Below, in pieces: positions 12,573 through 24,423 of a stretch of DNA of 64,000 nt. A model generated the notes under the pieces. That model saw nothing but the letters and a program-made list of their open reading frames with translations, did no database searches and was not told the origin of the DNA. The stretch spans positions 19,387,447-19,451,446 of the forward strand of contig NC_092364.1 in NCBI RefSeq assembly GCF_030848805.1. Direction: 5' to 3'. The DNA is from Temnothorax longispinosus. Lineage: Eukaryota > Arthropoda > Insecta > Hymenoptera > Formicidae. Positions within the stretch are counted from its first letter, which is position 1. Every line of letters starts with the position of its first letter. Both the position numbers and the translations under genes were made by a program.

Positions 12573-15420
12573 ATGGACAGACATTCTGCCTTCTGCCTCT
12601 GGCGCTCACAATAAAAAGGTGGAGACGCTTAGCCCATGCGGCCATGTTCCTCATCCCCCTGTCGGTATCACCGACTAACCCCCTCTGCTTTCCTCCTGGC
12701 CATCCTCGCCGCGGAAAAAGCACGTAACGTATAGCCGCGATCTAATTGTTGGAATTATCGTCTGACGCGGCGCCGTAAGAAAATGGCCGTGGGGAATACC
12801 GCGGGAGGGACCGCGCCAAGGCGCATCGGGTGTCTGAGCCGATTCATTGAGATATGACCCGCATGCGAGCTCGTGTGAGTTTTCGGATCTTCAATCTTTT
12901 AATTGAATTCCACACTGATCACCATTAATTGTTGACTGACATCATTCTCTGGAACGTTTGAAATCGTTAGGATCTATGTGTGGAGACGTAATTAACAAAT
13001 ATCTTATCCCTTTACCTGTCTGAAACCGTGATGGTCATTTATGTAATTTTGGTTTTTGATTAAAAAATTTATCGACTACCGGGAAAGAGTGGCACCATTA
13101 ATCTAATAAGATGAGACGTCGAATCGTAAATCGTACTCGTCAAGAGTAAGCGGAAGACTCTCTAACGTCCGCTTGTCTTCGAGAACGGAGGTAAGGTATA
13201 TAATTGTTAGAGTTATCACATTTCGCCGCGGTAAGAAAATGTCAGACCACAGAAACCTCGGCTACGTGCCAGAGATGGAGAATTATCTCAATAGCAAGTG
13301 CAAGCTCGAAGCATTGGCCCATTGTTCTGCCAAGACGCCTGGCTTTCTGGCGTCTCTCGCTATCGCTCTATGAAAAAAGTGCGGTAATTGCTGCGCTCGT
13401 TACCGTTCCTGCCGATGCGGCGTAATCGGGGACCCTCCTGACAGAAAGATAATAAATGGTTTTCCTTTCAGAGAGCCTACCGTGTGCTCGGCGCGTGAAT
13501 GCCGAGCGGATTTTTAATATTACTCCGTTCGGCTGTGGCGCGTAATCGCATATAGTAGATACATGACGTATTGACGAATATTTAACCTTCGGAGTCGTTA
13601 AGTTGGATTATTTGATAAAATGGCATACTCGTCGAAGGGGGAAGTCACGTTAGTTTGTACACGATACCGACTGATACGGTTGAGATCAAGATCGACCTGC
13701 GACATGCGTGAGTGGAGAAGAGAAATGTCGGCGGGAATACAATTGGGGACCTTTGCACCCTCGTCGTATAGATAGAAACGGAAACGGGATCCGCGGCGAG
13801 GGCGCGCAGATATTTACGAGGCAATAATTTAACCGCCACTTAGTCGGCTATTAATTTCGGAAATTGCTGAGAAAGCAGGAAATTATGAGAAAGAGAGAAG
13901 AAAGAGAGAGAGAGAGAGAGAGAGGGAAAGAGAGAAAGAGAGAGAGAACGGCTACCCGACTTCGGAATATCTGCGATTCGTTCGAAAGAGACGAATATCA
14001 CGTCCCAAGCAGAAAAGGAATCTCTCTCTCCGGCCAAGAACATGTGTGACTCGTTGGGCGTACGTTCTAATTCTTTCCGCGAAATCTTTCGCTCGCTGGA
14101 ATGTCTGCGTACGCACATGGTCGCCATGATCTCGCGAAGAGGCTCGTTTAGCTCGGTGATTGATCGTCACTCGTACGCAGGTCCAACCGTGTATTGCTTT
14201 CTTTTAAGCGTTTTCATAATTTATTTTATGTTATAGCACATGCCGGATCCGTGTCTCGCGATTGTAATTAAGAGAGCCTGAACTTAAACGAGGGCGCCTT
14301 TTCGCACGTCTCTCTGCCTCACGTTCCATTTCTGACCAACAGCTGTCATGCCCCCCCGAAACTATACCGATGACGCCACCGATAAAAGAAAGCATCGCGG
14401 CCGATTGATTGGAGTGCGCCCACGCTATGCTCGCCGGATGGATTCCAATTATGCCCTACTATTTGCGAAGCACTCCCACGCCTGACACGATGATTTCATA
14501 TCGGCTTGGCGAACGGCTTCAGTGGGTCTACCATGGCTGTCCGATATGCGATATTAATACGACTGACCTCCGACCCCTTATTTTCATCTTTTTCTCTTTC
14601 TCTCTCTTCCTCTCTTCTGCTTTTCCTTCGTCCCTGCGGTCTCATTGTGTACCTGCGTTCTCATTGTACAAGCTTGCGCGTATATCCTCCCATGATTAAA
14701 GGGACAATGAAAAAGAATAGAAAAAAAACCCAAGTATTTCTATAGATGCGGCCAGTCGCAGTTAAATTCGATATCTCGTCAGAGCTTGAATCGTAAAAAT
14801 AACGATTGCACCTGAGAATAATATCTGTTTGAAATCGGAATAAAAATTCGTTTTATCTTGGCACTTCTATTTTACTGTCATTTCCTATTCAAAATATACA
14901 TTTTCCTATAATCGATAATATTTCATATAAACTATTTACGGATATTCTTGGTTGTGATAATCCCGCTGGATTATATATAGAATACCTCGTACCGTGTGTA
15001 ATGTACCGTGTAACTTTGTTGTGCTTGGCAAATTCTTAGTTATTTTGTTACCATGCTTATAATGCGTAACGATGCCGTTTAAGATATACGAGCTTATGTA
15101 TCAGGTAGCATTACTAAACGAAACCTTGCTAAATTCTCCGAAGACGGAGCACGATAGTGTATCAAGAAATATCGATGTAGAAAATTAATAGCCTGCCTTA
15201 TATGCTCATGTTCTCTGTGAAAATATTACCTCTTAATAGAAGTAATATCGCTAAAGCTGCGCGTTTCATTAAAGATAAATTCGTAGTCAGTTGCTTCGCG
15301 AGTGTAACTAGTCTTCACACGCCATTTTCATTTGCCCCACGATACAGCGGACTTTTCAACGTAAAAACGGCTTAATCGACAAGGCATCTCCGGAACGTGG
15401 TCGAGAGTTCGACAAGAACC
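12573..15420. other. gene-free stretch
   Basis: No gene recognised. It holds a GA tract at 13887-13948, a CT-rich patch at 14585-14625 and an AT-rich valley at about 14750-15300. Frames of up to about 96 codons here overlap low-complexity DNA or other frames. Confidence 0.65.
13887..13948 (+). repeat. (GA)n microsatellite
   Basis: About 62 bases of GA with a few GAAA and GGGA interruptions. Its minus-strand translation is a long Ser/Leu run. Confidence 0.9.
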
Positions 15421-15674
15421 ATGGATTACCGCGGTATTGATGGACGTCGTCGAGCGGAGAAACGAAAGGCTACATCTACATCGTTGTTTCCAGATGAACC
15501 CACGCTGCGAGACGTATGTTCTTACGACAACGACGAAATTTATCTCGTGCTGTCGGTAACAGAGATCGAAGACTTTCACGGTTGTAGCTTCGAAGACCCG
15601 CGGCGAAGTTCACCGGCGCGCCACGTCGTTAGGAAACTTTTGGTTGATTGCCAAACGAGGACGAAGATGAAGAG
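15421..15674 (+). CDS. Possible first coding exon, function unknown (partial)
   Basis: An ATG at 15421 in a good context (AACC before it, G after it) opens 84 codons that run into AG|GTGAGA, a strong splice donor with GT at 15675-15676. An in-frame stop at 15373 precedes the ATG, as expected of a first coding exon; the frame would otherwise stop at 15676, just inside the proposed intron. The donor would leave a phase-2 exon of 254 bases. The peptide is charged and balanced: a basic start (RRRAEKRK near residues 9-16), an acidic middle (DNDE near residue 44, TEIEDF near 54) and a basic end. I recognise no domain. The donor overlaps the start of a GA microsatellite, so it could be coincidence. 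No following exon could be identified. Confidence 0.27.
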
Positions 15675-15676
15675 GT

Positions 15677-15727
15677 GAGAGAGAGAGAGAGAGAACGAGA
15701 GAGGAAACGAGAAAGACAGAGAGAGAG
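15677..15727 (+). repeat. (GA)n microsatellite
   Basis: GA run with ACGA, GGAAAC and AAGACA interruptions, directly after the possible splice donor at 15675. Confidence 0.85.
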
Positions 15728-16762
15728 CGCGGCGTTCTCGGATCGTGATATTTTGTACTTGTCGGCAAATAATAAATGTAACACTCGCAACTACATGGAT
15801 GATCCCCTTATGATTTTGTATCCCGTGTCAAATATTTAAAAAACGCAAGAGAGAAAGTACTAGCGCGCGTTAGATAATTACAGATGACCGATTTGTGTCA
15901 TGATATTTCGCGAGCTGGTCTCCGTAGATGAAATCATTAATAATACAAGAGTAACGATGTACATATACCGTATATATATTCCTTATCTGTCCAGTATATT
16001 TAATACTTGTAAATAATTCATGAAGGATTGATATATCAATTATTTTTTTTAATAGTAATGTATAAAAAAATTTATAATAGTAAAATGTAATATCCCGTTG
16101 TAGAATAAATTATTAATAAAACTTACAAATAAATCTTCTTCTCCCCTTCTATTTCATATAAAAATTCTATGCAAAAATAATTAGCAATAAATCACTCTTA
16201 GCAGCATTATTAATAACGGATGGTATATTTATAGCGACCCACAAGATGGAATTCGCCGGAAAAATCTCACGATGGAGTATCCCTAGTGAGAAGAACCGCA
16301 GGAATTCATCATGAAACAAGAGGATCGCCTTACTTGGGGAAAGCTACGTGGTATGTCACGAAGTTCCATGAGGTATGGCGGCAATAGACGTTAACCGACT
16401 TATGTGGATAATCGGACTCCCGGAGATATCTCATATCGATGGCCGGATACTATAGATATGCGACGAATGAGTTCAGCTATGCCGGACTCGCGGGTTTGAT
16501 ATGATCGGCCTCCCGTATTTATTGCTTGTACCTGCTATATGATACCAATATTCCTGCTGATGCTACCAAATTGGAAGCATGAGCTTTTAGACAATCGAGG
16601 ATCGGACGTAATGATATATAGCTGACGTATTTATGTAATATCAAAGTTGATTCCTGATGCCAAAAACCGGTTAAAACAAAATTTGTTATCATATATCAGC
16701 TATTCTGGGCATTCTGAAAAAAATGTCGAGTCTTAAATAACCGTGATATGATGAAAAGCGAG

Positions 16763-16766
<4 letters not shown>

Positions 16767-16813
<47 letters not shown>
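16767..16813 (+). repeat. Perfect (AG)n microsatellite
   Basis: 47 bases of uninterrupted AG. A perfect tract this long is likely to vary in length between individuals. Confidence 0.95.
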
Positions 16814-16817
<4 letters not shown>

Positions 16818-18251
16818 ATTACATCTTAATTATTTTAGGAAAGGGTTCAAAGTCCGCATTCCACCATTCCGTTCTAAATATCATATAGAAAGAAACGATA
16901 CTCTTCGTTCGTAAAATGATAATAAAACGTTAACAAAATTTGACTTACGCGTACAGCCCAATACTAACATCGCGCTTAATGTGAAACGAGCCGCAATGTG
17001 TCACGTAAGGCGGTCATCACGCGTGACGCGTGCAACGCATCCGAAACCAGTGTCGGTAATAAAACACAGTAACCCCGTGAATAATCATAACGTAATGTCA
17101 AACCCATAAAGTGCACAAAGGGCGGGCGAGTCACCCTAGCGGTATCGATGGTCGTCAACGCGGACGCGTCCCCCGAACCCTCACGATCTGTTCACGAATT
17201 GCGATACGCGCGTGTCTCCCTCATTACGTCGCATTCGCGACGCCACGGCGCGTGACATTGTTTAATGATCACTCTTCACACGTCGTCGTCAGAACGTACC
17301 AAAAGATTTCGTCTTGATTAAAGTAATTATACCCATTCGCACGATTCAGAATAAATTTCATTCCTTTGATCGTCACGTCATATAATTTCATTCGGCTTAT
17401 GAGTTATTTAAATTATCATTTAACATTTAGAATAATCTAAAAGGTTTATATTAACGTATCTGATTATCGCCTGGTGTCAATGAGAGGGACGCGAGAGTTT
17501 CCGACTACTGCTTACTACATCGAAATGCAAATACTGACAACGTTTCGCAACGCCGCTTCCTGTTTCCTGAGTCTGGCCCCGTGTACTAATGCAGAAACTT
17601 GTACTTCCTGTGTAACGCAACTTGATCGTTTTCAAGAACGTCAGCGGATTTCTTGGAAATCCGTCGACGTGCCGCTTCGTCGACGCTCCATCAATGAACT
17701 GGTGTTTCACAATTCGTCGAAATTTACGCGTTATCGTTACCGTTCATCAAAAATCGTTTGTAGTAACTTCTAAGAAAAAAATTCGATGAATTGTCGAAAT
17801 GTCAAGAAATATTGCTTATTTTGCATGCCTTATTTTTAAAAGGTGTGTGTATAAGGGACACAAAACATTTTGACATATACACCGCTACATTTATCAGTAT
17901 CTTTTCATGAGCTCGGTATTGCAACGCCAGTTTCTAACATTAATTCAACTTTATATCGCGGAAAATCGTGACATTACGAACAATAACTGTATGACGTGAA
18001 ACGATGCGATTTCATGGCTCCGCGATACTCGGCGCGTCGTACGCGAAGCACTTAATGCAGAATAGCGCGCGGCTGACCCCGCCAGAGAGCGCCGTACCTT
18101 TTAATGCTCGGCCAAGGGTCGAATTTATGTGCCGTCCCGTGCAGTTTAATTCGGATTAAACTTATACTGCAAGGAACGAATTAAAGGGATTTGCGATTGG
18201 ACACGTTGTATATGGACGGTCGCCGTTCTGTCGGGGCGAATGTAGAGGTTC

Positions 18252-18330
18252 GGAGAAAAAGAGAGAGAGAGAGAGACATAGAAAGATAGAGAAAGATAGA
18301 GAGAAAGTGGAGAGAAAAAGAGAGAGAGAG
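18252..18330 (+). repeat. GA-rich compound microsatellite
   Basis: GA runs mixed with GAAAGATA units, followed at 18333 by G-rich DNA (GGGGGGCAGAGGGG). All three minus-strand frames across it give long Ser/Leu/Phe runs. Confidence 0.85.
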
Positions 18331-19089
18331 TGATGGGGGGCAGAGGGGAGGAGGCAAGGGCTCGGACTCTGGCTGCGCTCGACGTCGCACCAGTCAATTT
18401 GATTTATCGGCACGACGCCTCCGCTTCGCCTCGCCTCGTCCGCGTCGCGACGCCCTCCTCTCGCTCTGTCTCTCGCTGCTGTTCGCTCCTCTCACGCACC
18501 CCTCTCTCGCGCCTGCAGCCGGATACAAATATCCAGAGGGAAACGCACACCCGTGCGAAACCATCTGCCATTCGACATCGTCTGCCGGCGCGCGACCGGT
18601 TTATCTTTCGCCGATAGATAAGTTCACTTAACTTCCACCCTCCGTGCGGTATTATCTCTCGCGAATAATATTCTATCAGCGATCGACATCACACGTCGAT
18701 CTCTCTCAAAACACATCATTTTGCATTCACTATGTAATCAATCTCTCGCGAAATCTTTTGCGCGCGTTCAGAGACTTCGCTATTTTCCGTACGGATACGG
18801 CGAGGTTCGTCAGAGACTCCGTATAGTTACCGAGATCAACCCTTCGCGAGCACGGCCCGACTCGCTATTTCAGAAGACTCTGCAAAACGCGTACAACGCA
18901 TTTCAGAGATGACCCAGAACCGTGAAGGCGGGCATCTCACAGTTGAGCGCGGATGAGCCGGATTAGCCTCTTACCTCCGCGTCCGTGGATGCCTATAACT
19001 ACTGATGAATACGGATTAAGGGAGCACTGGCTGTCATGCACGAAGCGCGAAGCTGGTCTTGCGCGACCGAAGGAATCCGGTGATTTGCT

Positions 19090-19094
<5 letters not shown>

Positions 19095-19128
<34 letters not shown>
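19095..19128 (+). repeat. (AG)n microsatellite
   Basis: Nearly perfect AG run ending in GGGAAAG. Confidence 0.9.
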
Positions 19129-19129
<1 letters not shown>

Positions 19130-19860
19130 AAGACAGAAACTATCCATCTGTCGCGACGGGAGTACGTTAATCTCGTTTGCAGGACCAAACACTCCTTACT
19201 TCGGGATTAACGTTGCCCGAATGGGTTCGAGTATCTCGCGCTCGATTTCTCGACTCTATCTAGAGAGCCATTGCCCGATTGATATATCTAATTATTAGAT
19301 AAAATCCAGCGAAATGTTCTTTTGAACACAAAACGTGACTCACTTAAAATATTGAATATTAAAAATCGAAAAAATGATACAAATATTAAATACATATCTA
19401 TATAATAATTTTGTATTAATTTAGTGATATATTTAGAATATATTTATAATTCCGTCTGTGTCTTGAAGTTAACAAATTTCTCGTCAAGGAAGTTCTTTTC
19501 TATTTCTATTTCTTCTTTCAGCCAAAATCCGCAACATCGTCGAAACAAGGAATAAAGTTACAGAGGTGGTACCGCGCATCCGGTAGCATGTACTCTTCTG
19601 GACCAACTTGAAATCCCCGATCCGAGAGTCATGCATTCCTCCCCCCTCTCCTTTCACTGCTTTCATCGAGCTACTACCCTCCGCCTGCCTACCACCACTT
19701 CTGGGCTCTTACCGTCGTAGGGACGAAATGAAACCCTCAATATCGGTGATTGCTGCCGCAAGACGCTTCCTCGTCATCCCTCCTCGGAGCTCCCACGTTT
19801 CGAGCGGAAAAAGGAGCGATTCTGCTCCTACTCCCGACAGCTCCTCGTTTCTCCTCGGTC

Positions 19861-19862
<2 letters not shown>

Positions 19863-19905
<43 letters not shown>

Positions 19906-19946
19906 TCTTTCTTTCTCTCTCCCTCCCCCCTCTCTTTCTCTTTCTT
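19863..19946. repeat. (CT)n microsatellite with pyrimidine tail
   Basis: Pure CT to about 19902, then an imperfect CTTT/CCCT pyrimidine tail to 19946. The whole span is nearly purine-free on the top strand. Confidence 0.9.
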
Positions 19947-21290
19947 ATGCGAGGGGATGTTGACTCGCTGCTGGGCTCCAACTTTTATGGAGATGCATCC
20001 TCTAATATATCCGGGCTCCGCTTGCTCGCGCTTGTGTTTGACGAGCGTACTTCGTGAAGTATATTATCTGACGGGCGAGAGACCTCCTCGCCCTCATCTT
20101 TCCCTTACCGTTTGTTCAATTCTCTCCCACTCTAGCGACTTCGCCACCACTTGCCTTTACCTTTCGACCGTTTCCTCCGACTATTGCCCCTTATCGATAC
20201 CGCGCGGCTCCACCTTCAACGCGGCTCACTCGAAAATCATTCGAATACGATTTCCGGATCTGGTTAGGGTAGGGCTACATCGAGGAGGTCAGATTATGAT
20301 CCGAGGGACGAAAAGAGAAGAAAGACATATATTTCAGAAATGCACGGCACGAGTTTCATCGTAAAGTGAATGAACGAGCGAGAAATCTTTACGGCTGCGT
20401 TCGCAACCCGATGGATTAATTTGGATTAATATCGATAACTAAGCGAATTGCGCTATCTTGTTAGAAAATCGTAGTTACTTTTTTAGACAAATATCTCGAA
20501 ACATCCTATTAGTTATAATCGATACGAAATACAATTTTCGTAAACTTTACGAGGAAATCAAATATCGATATCAGCTGTGCAAATCTCTAGCGATTCCATT
20601 CGACATAAGCCACTGAAAACTGAAGGCATTTTTCGCAGATATCCGACCAACGTAAGATATAAAAGTCTTTTCATTCTTTTTTTTTTCATAAAGGTTTTAG
20701 TAAGTACGATAGCTTCCGTGTGCTCCTTTTCTATCCCTGTGAGGATGTCAGCACGAACGAGAGAGCTTCGCGAGCTCTAGTTTCCATAGTAACACGCAGT
20801 AGTACCTCGCGGCCTGTGAATTTTTATAAGATAATCGCGAACGAAGCGCGACCGTAGACTTTCACCTACCGTGCGCGCTGCCTCTCCTCCCCTGCTCGCT
20901 CTGCCGCGCGTGAAAACCGGGAGATAATCTCTTGCTTTTTTTGTCGAACCCTCTTCTGCTTGCCCGTCCGCCTGCCCGCCCGCACCAATATGGCAACTTT
21001 CCAGTTTCCGCCCTTAGGCAGTTGCGCCGCGGTGAGGAATAGAGCGGTTACGGCGATACGCGGATGGAGGAAGAGGAGGAGGGTCGGACTATTCGTTTCC
21101 CCCATTTTACCGATATAAATAGCCTTAATTAGCGGACATTCATCGGTTACGGTTAATGGATCGTCAAGCTGCTATACATTTAACGGCGGTGCTATACCCG
21201 CGCCCGTCCTTAAATTGAGTATCCGTCTATCACGATCGATAAGTTCCTATAGATTACCCACCCAAAGGATCAAGCCTCTTAAAACAGGAG

Positions 21291-21575
21291 ATGTATAATC
21301 TACACTTCTTTTTGTTCACACAGATAATTAATGCAATGTCAAATTATTTTATAAAAAATTAAAAAAGTGGAAGTGCTACTTACTGGTCGCATCGCTGCAA
21401 AAGCCAAGGATCTGAAACAAAAATCGATCTTAATAAGAGCAAGAATTAAATGTAAATAAGATAATAAATGTAAATGCTCAATATAAATGATACCGTCTTA
21501 TCCGCGTCACAAATATAAACAACGTAATATCGGTCAATTCTGATTGCAATTCTCAGTTTTCGCCCAATGATACAG
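21291..21575. other. AT-rich non-coding stretch
   Basis: No gene seen. AT-rich sequence with a pyrimidine run ending in CAG at about 21319, which resembles a splice acceptor but has no matching open frame after it. Confidence 0.6.
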
Positions 21576-21659
21576 TTTGCACATTGGTTTGTAGAGAAAC
21601 GCGTGTCAAGATACAACGTAAACTTTTTTTATTTTTCAAAAGATCAAGAGACGCGGTAG
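21576..21659 (+). repeat. Diverged repeat, copy 1
   Basis: Begins TTTGCACA, then GTAAAC followed by a T-rich run, then TTTTTCAAAA and AAGAGACGCGGTAG. The same words in the same order recur at 22185-22278. No coding capacity; probably a relic of an unidentified repeat family. Confidence 0.5.
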
Positions 21660-21819
21660 TCTTGCGTTAAATACATTTTTTTCAAAATACATACTTTTAT
21701 AAACGAGACGGTACAGAAAAGAGAACGCTTCTCTGGAAATAAATTATTTTTTTCTTAAAAAGTTTTTTTTTTATTTTTAAAAGAGCTAATAATCAGGTGT
21801 CCACTATTGCGAGACTTAA

Positions 21820-22150
21820 CATACGAGAACGCGGGAAGGATAAGACTCCACTTGGGGCCCGGCGAGTCCCGATCGCAACTCTCGACACGATTTATGCGAC
21901 TTGGGGACCAAGCTGGCCGCCGGCGCCAGCGGTGGACAGCCGCTGCTCGTTCGAACCCGCGGATGCTGCACAATAACTCGCATTGTGTACGCGAGGGCAC
22001 CGCACAGGAATCTAACCCGGCGGGCCCGCGGGTCAAACCGGGAGGAAACAACGAATGCCGCAGGAGAAGATACTGCCTCAGAGAAATCGAAACATTATGC
22101 CGGACTTGGTTTTCTGCAGGATTGCCGGCTCCCCCATGTCTTATAATTAA
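21820..22150. other. GC-rich island between repeat copies
   Basis: About 330 bases of GC-rich, CpG-dense DNA with sharp AT-rich borders on both sides. It is open in two plus-strand frames (115 and 81 codons) and one minus-strand frame (98 codons). None resembles a family I know. A TTCGAAC word near 21950 looks like a tRNA T-loop, but no flanking stem forms. It could be a decayed insertion or an exon-like relic. Confidence 0.3.
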
Positions 22151-22184
22151 ATAATATGCGTATAATCTAACACACTTTTCTTTA

Positions 22185-22278
22185 TTTGCACAGATTGTCT
22201 AATCAAGTATCAGAATATAATGTAAACATATTTTTTAAAGCAAAAAATTTTTTTTCAAAACATTAAGAGACGCGATAG
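22185..22278 (+). repeat. Diverged repeat, copy 2
   Basis: Partner of 21576-21659: TTTGCACA, GTAAAC, a T-rich run, TTTTTCAAAA and AAGAGACGCGATAG, in the same order and orientation. The similarity is clear at both ends and weak in the T-rich middle. Confidence 0.5.
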
Positions 22279-23129
22279 GATAAAATTTGACTTTTACTTC
22301 CTCAGAAATGCAAATTATCCTAAGAAGTTATTAAAATTATCATGATTACAGTTCACAATATTTAAAAAATATATCTCAAAGTATATTTTAAAAAAGCGTA
22401 CATTTAACAAATTCACAATAAATGACTGCACATATCTATTCCGACGTCGCTTTGCTCTTGTAAAAGAATTGAATCCATGTACAATAGCGTCCCGCTGTGC
22501 AGGCAAATTAAAAAAAATGATATCATTCTAAAAGAATCCCTCGATCCTTTCTAATCGCATCAGAGCGTACAAAATCCTTCTCGTTCGCGAAAGGACCGGC
22601 ACGGTGGAATACCGGGAACACACCTGCGAGGAATGATATCGTATTCGCGCGTGGTCGCCGTGGGTCACAGCCGTGAATGGGGCACGATACGGCGATCTAA
22701 TTCAGTCGGCATCAGCATCGGACTCTCCCATTTCGCCGTGTGCGCGTAGCGGCATGGTAGCGCTTTATTGTCCGTCCGACGAAAAAGGATTTATCCATCC
22801 CGGCATCTCATCCTTTCCTCCTTTCCTGCCGCATTCCTTCCTCCACGCTCCCTCGAATTTTCTCTCTCGTTTCGTCTCCGCGAAAGGCGTTGCTGCCGCT
22901 TCTGCCGCCACTGCTGCTGTTCTGCTGCTGCATAATGTAACAACGGTTCTTCGCCCGGGCTAAACGTCAAAGCCAGTGTGTTTCTCAAAGATTTAGGGGG
23001 GGGTGGGGTTCCTCAGCTTATGAGTTATGAGCCCGACACATCCCACCCTCGTTTCGCTCGTCCTACACTCGTTCCACCCCTTCGCACTATCCGCCTCTCT
23101 GTCTGTTTCTTTTCTGTCCTCCCCTATCT

Positions 23130-23148
23130 CCTCTCTCTCTCTCTCTCT
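23130..23148. repeat. Short (CT)n tract
   Basis: Clean CT run inside a wider C/T-rich stretch (about 23090-23155). Confidence 0.8.
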
Positions 23149-23232
23149 TTCTTTTGCTCGCGGCCTTTGATCCATCGTGATACGGTACTCTTTGTGCTAC
23201 TGGTTGCCTCCTTGGTCGACGTCGGGCCGTAT

Positions 23233-23252
23233 AACAACAACAACAACAACAA
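23233..23252 (+). repeat. (AAC)n triplet repeat
   Basis: Six AAC units. It reads as poly-Asn on the plus strand and as poly-Cys or poly-Leu on the minus strand. Confidence 0.85.
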
Positions 23253-24394
23253 TGTAAATCCACGCCGTCGCGACTTTCTTCCGCTCGTTCTACGACTTCT
23301 TGCTGGCACATATCGGCTGTCTTTCTCTTTCTCTTTTCCTCTCTCGCTCTGCATCTAAATCATTCTCGCAGCAAGATCGCTGCGGTTGATGAAGAGGCAA
23401 GCGGACGGGAATGGAGGGATTTCGCCCATTGTGCGGCGATAATTCCAGTTACACGCGATACCCTGAGGACTCCCGGATGAAATCCTAGAGGAGGCTCCCT
23501 CTCCCGTCGGAGAAGCGGCGGGCCCCATTCTCTTCGCTCGCGACCCTTGGGGTGGTCCCTCGATCTGTGCGCGAGAAAAGATGCAGCACGGTAGCCGCGT
23601 TAGTTCCTGAACTAAGCCTAAGAACGGTCTTATCTGACTGCGTCATCTGCCTACCGTCTTGACTCTATCTCTCCCGGGCTCTCTCGCCGGGTGCGCATAC
23701 AAAATCAAACGTTGACTAAGAGCACGAGGAAGCCCGGCAACGGCCCACCGCGGCTCGCGTCCCTAATATCGACTTCGGTTTCGCGAGATATTCGCCAGAT
23801 ACGAGAAGAACTGAATGGAGGATCTTACTTTATAAACGACGTATCCAAAGCGTGCATTAATATTGACGTCATCCGATGCGAAACACGCGCTAGCAGTCCC
23901 TCCATTCGTGTCTGCCTCAAGCTTTTACAACAACACGTTGCTTAATTCCAAAATTAAAATTCTAAATTTAATATGAATAATGACTCAGCGAGGTAGAATA
24001 ATTAGAGAACTGCACAATCCATCGTGAATATATTTCGTAAGATTTCGTGGAACGATACCATAAATCCGGAGCAACGGCGGTTAACGTCGGTACATACCGA
24101 GCAGCCTTAAAGTTGTTATCCGGTTGCTCGGAAGTCCAAAAGGTCTGATCTTGATTTAGATTTCACCGATAATCTGCCCTTTCCTGCGTTAGCCTCCAAG
24201 CGGATATCTAGGAATATACATGTTCCTCGGGGTTATATGCGCCGGAGTTCACACGCCGTTCCCCATTGGCGCTCCGCGCATCCTCCGGCAGCCCCTCGCA
24301 ACTTACTATTCCATATAATACGCGCTCATATCTCAGGATTATAAGCCAACCTGAGAGACAGGAATCCTGGGAGAGGGCAAACACGTCGGACCAG

Positions 24395-24423
24395 GGAGAG
24401 ATAGAGAGAGAAAGAGAGAGGGA
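24395..24423 (+). repeat. GA-rich tract
   Basis: Imperfect GA run with one GATA unit, inside a purine-rich stretch that continues to about 24460. Confidence 0.8.

Larger units (their letters stand above)
15728..21290. other. gene-free stretch rich in GA/CT tracts
   Basis: No gene recognised. AT-rich valleys lie at about 15850-16250 and 19290-19480. Long frames at 19608-20364 (149 and 204 codons) run through the CT tract and are Ser/Leu/Pro-rich artefacts. Four GA/CT tracts inside are listed separately. A CpG-dense C/T-rich patch at 18420-18500 has no recognisable product. Confidence 0.65.

Noticed and set aside
19750..20364. 204-codon plus-strand frame
   Set aside because: Runs through a (CT)n tract that supplies a long Ser/Leu run, overlaps a 149-codon frame, and the rest matches no family.
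21945..21962. TTCGAAC word resembling a tRNA T-loop or SINE B-box
   Set aside because: No 5-bp stem forms around it and no acceptor, D or anticodon arm could be drawn upstream.
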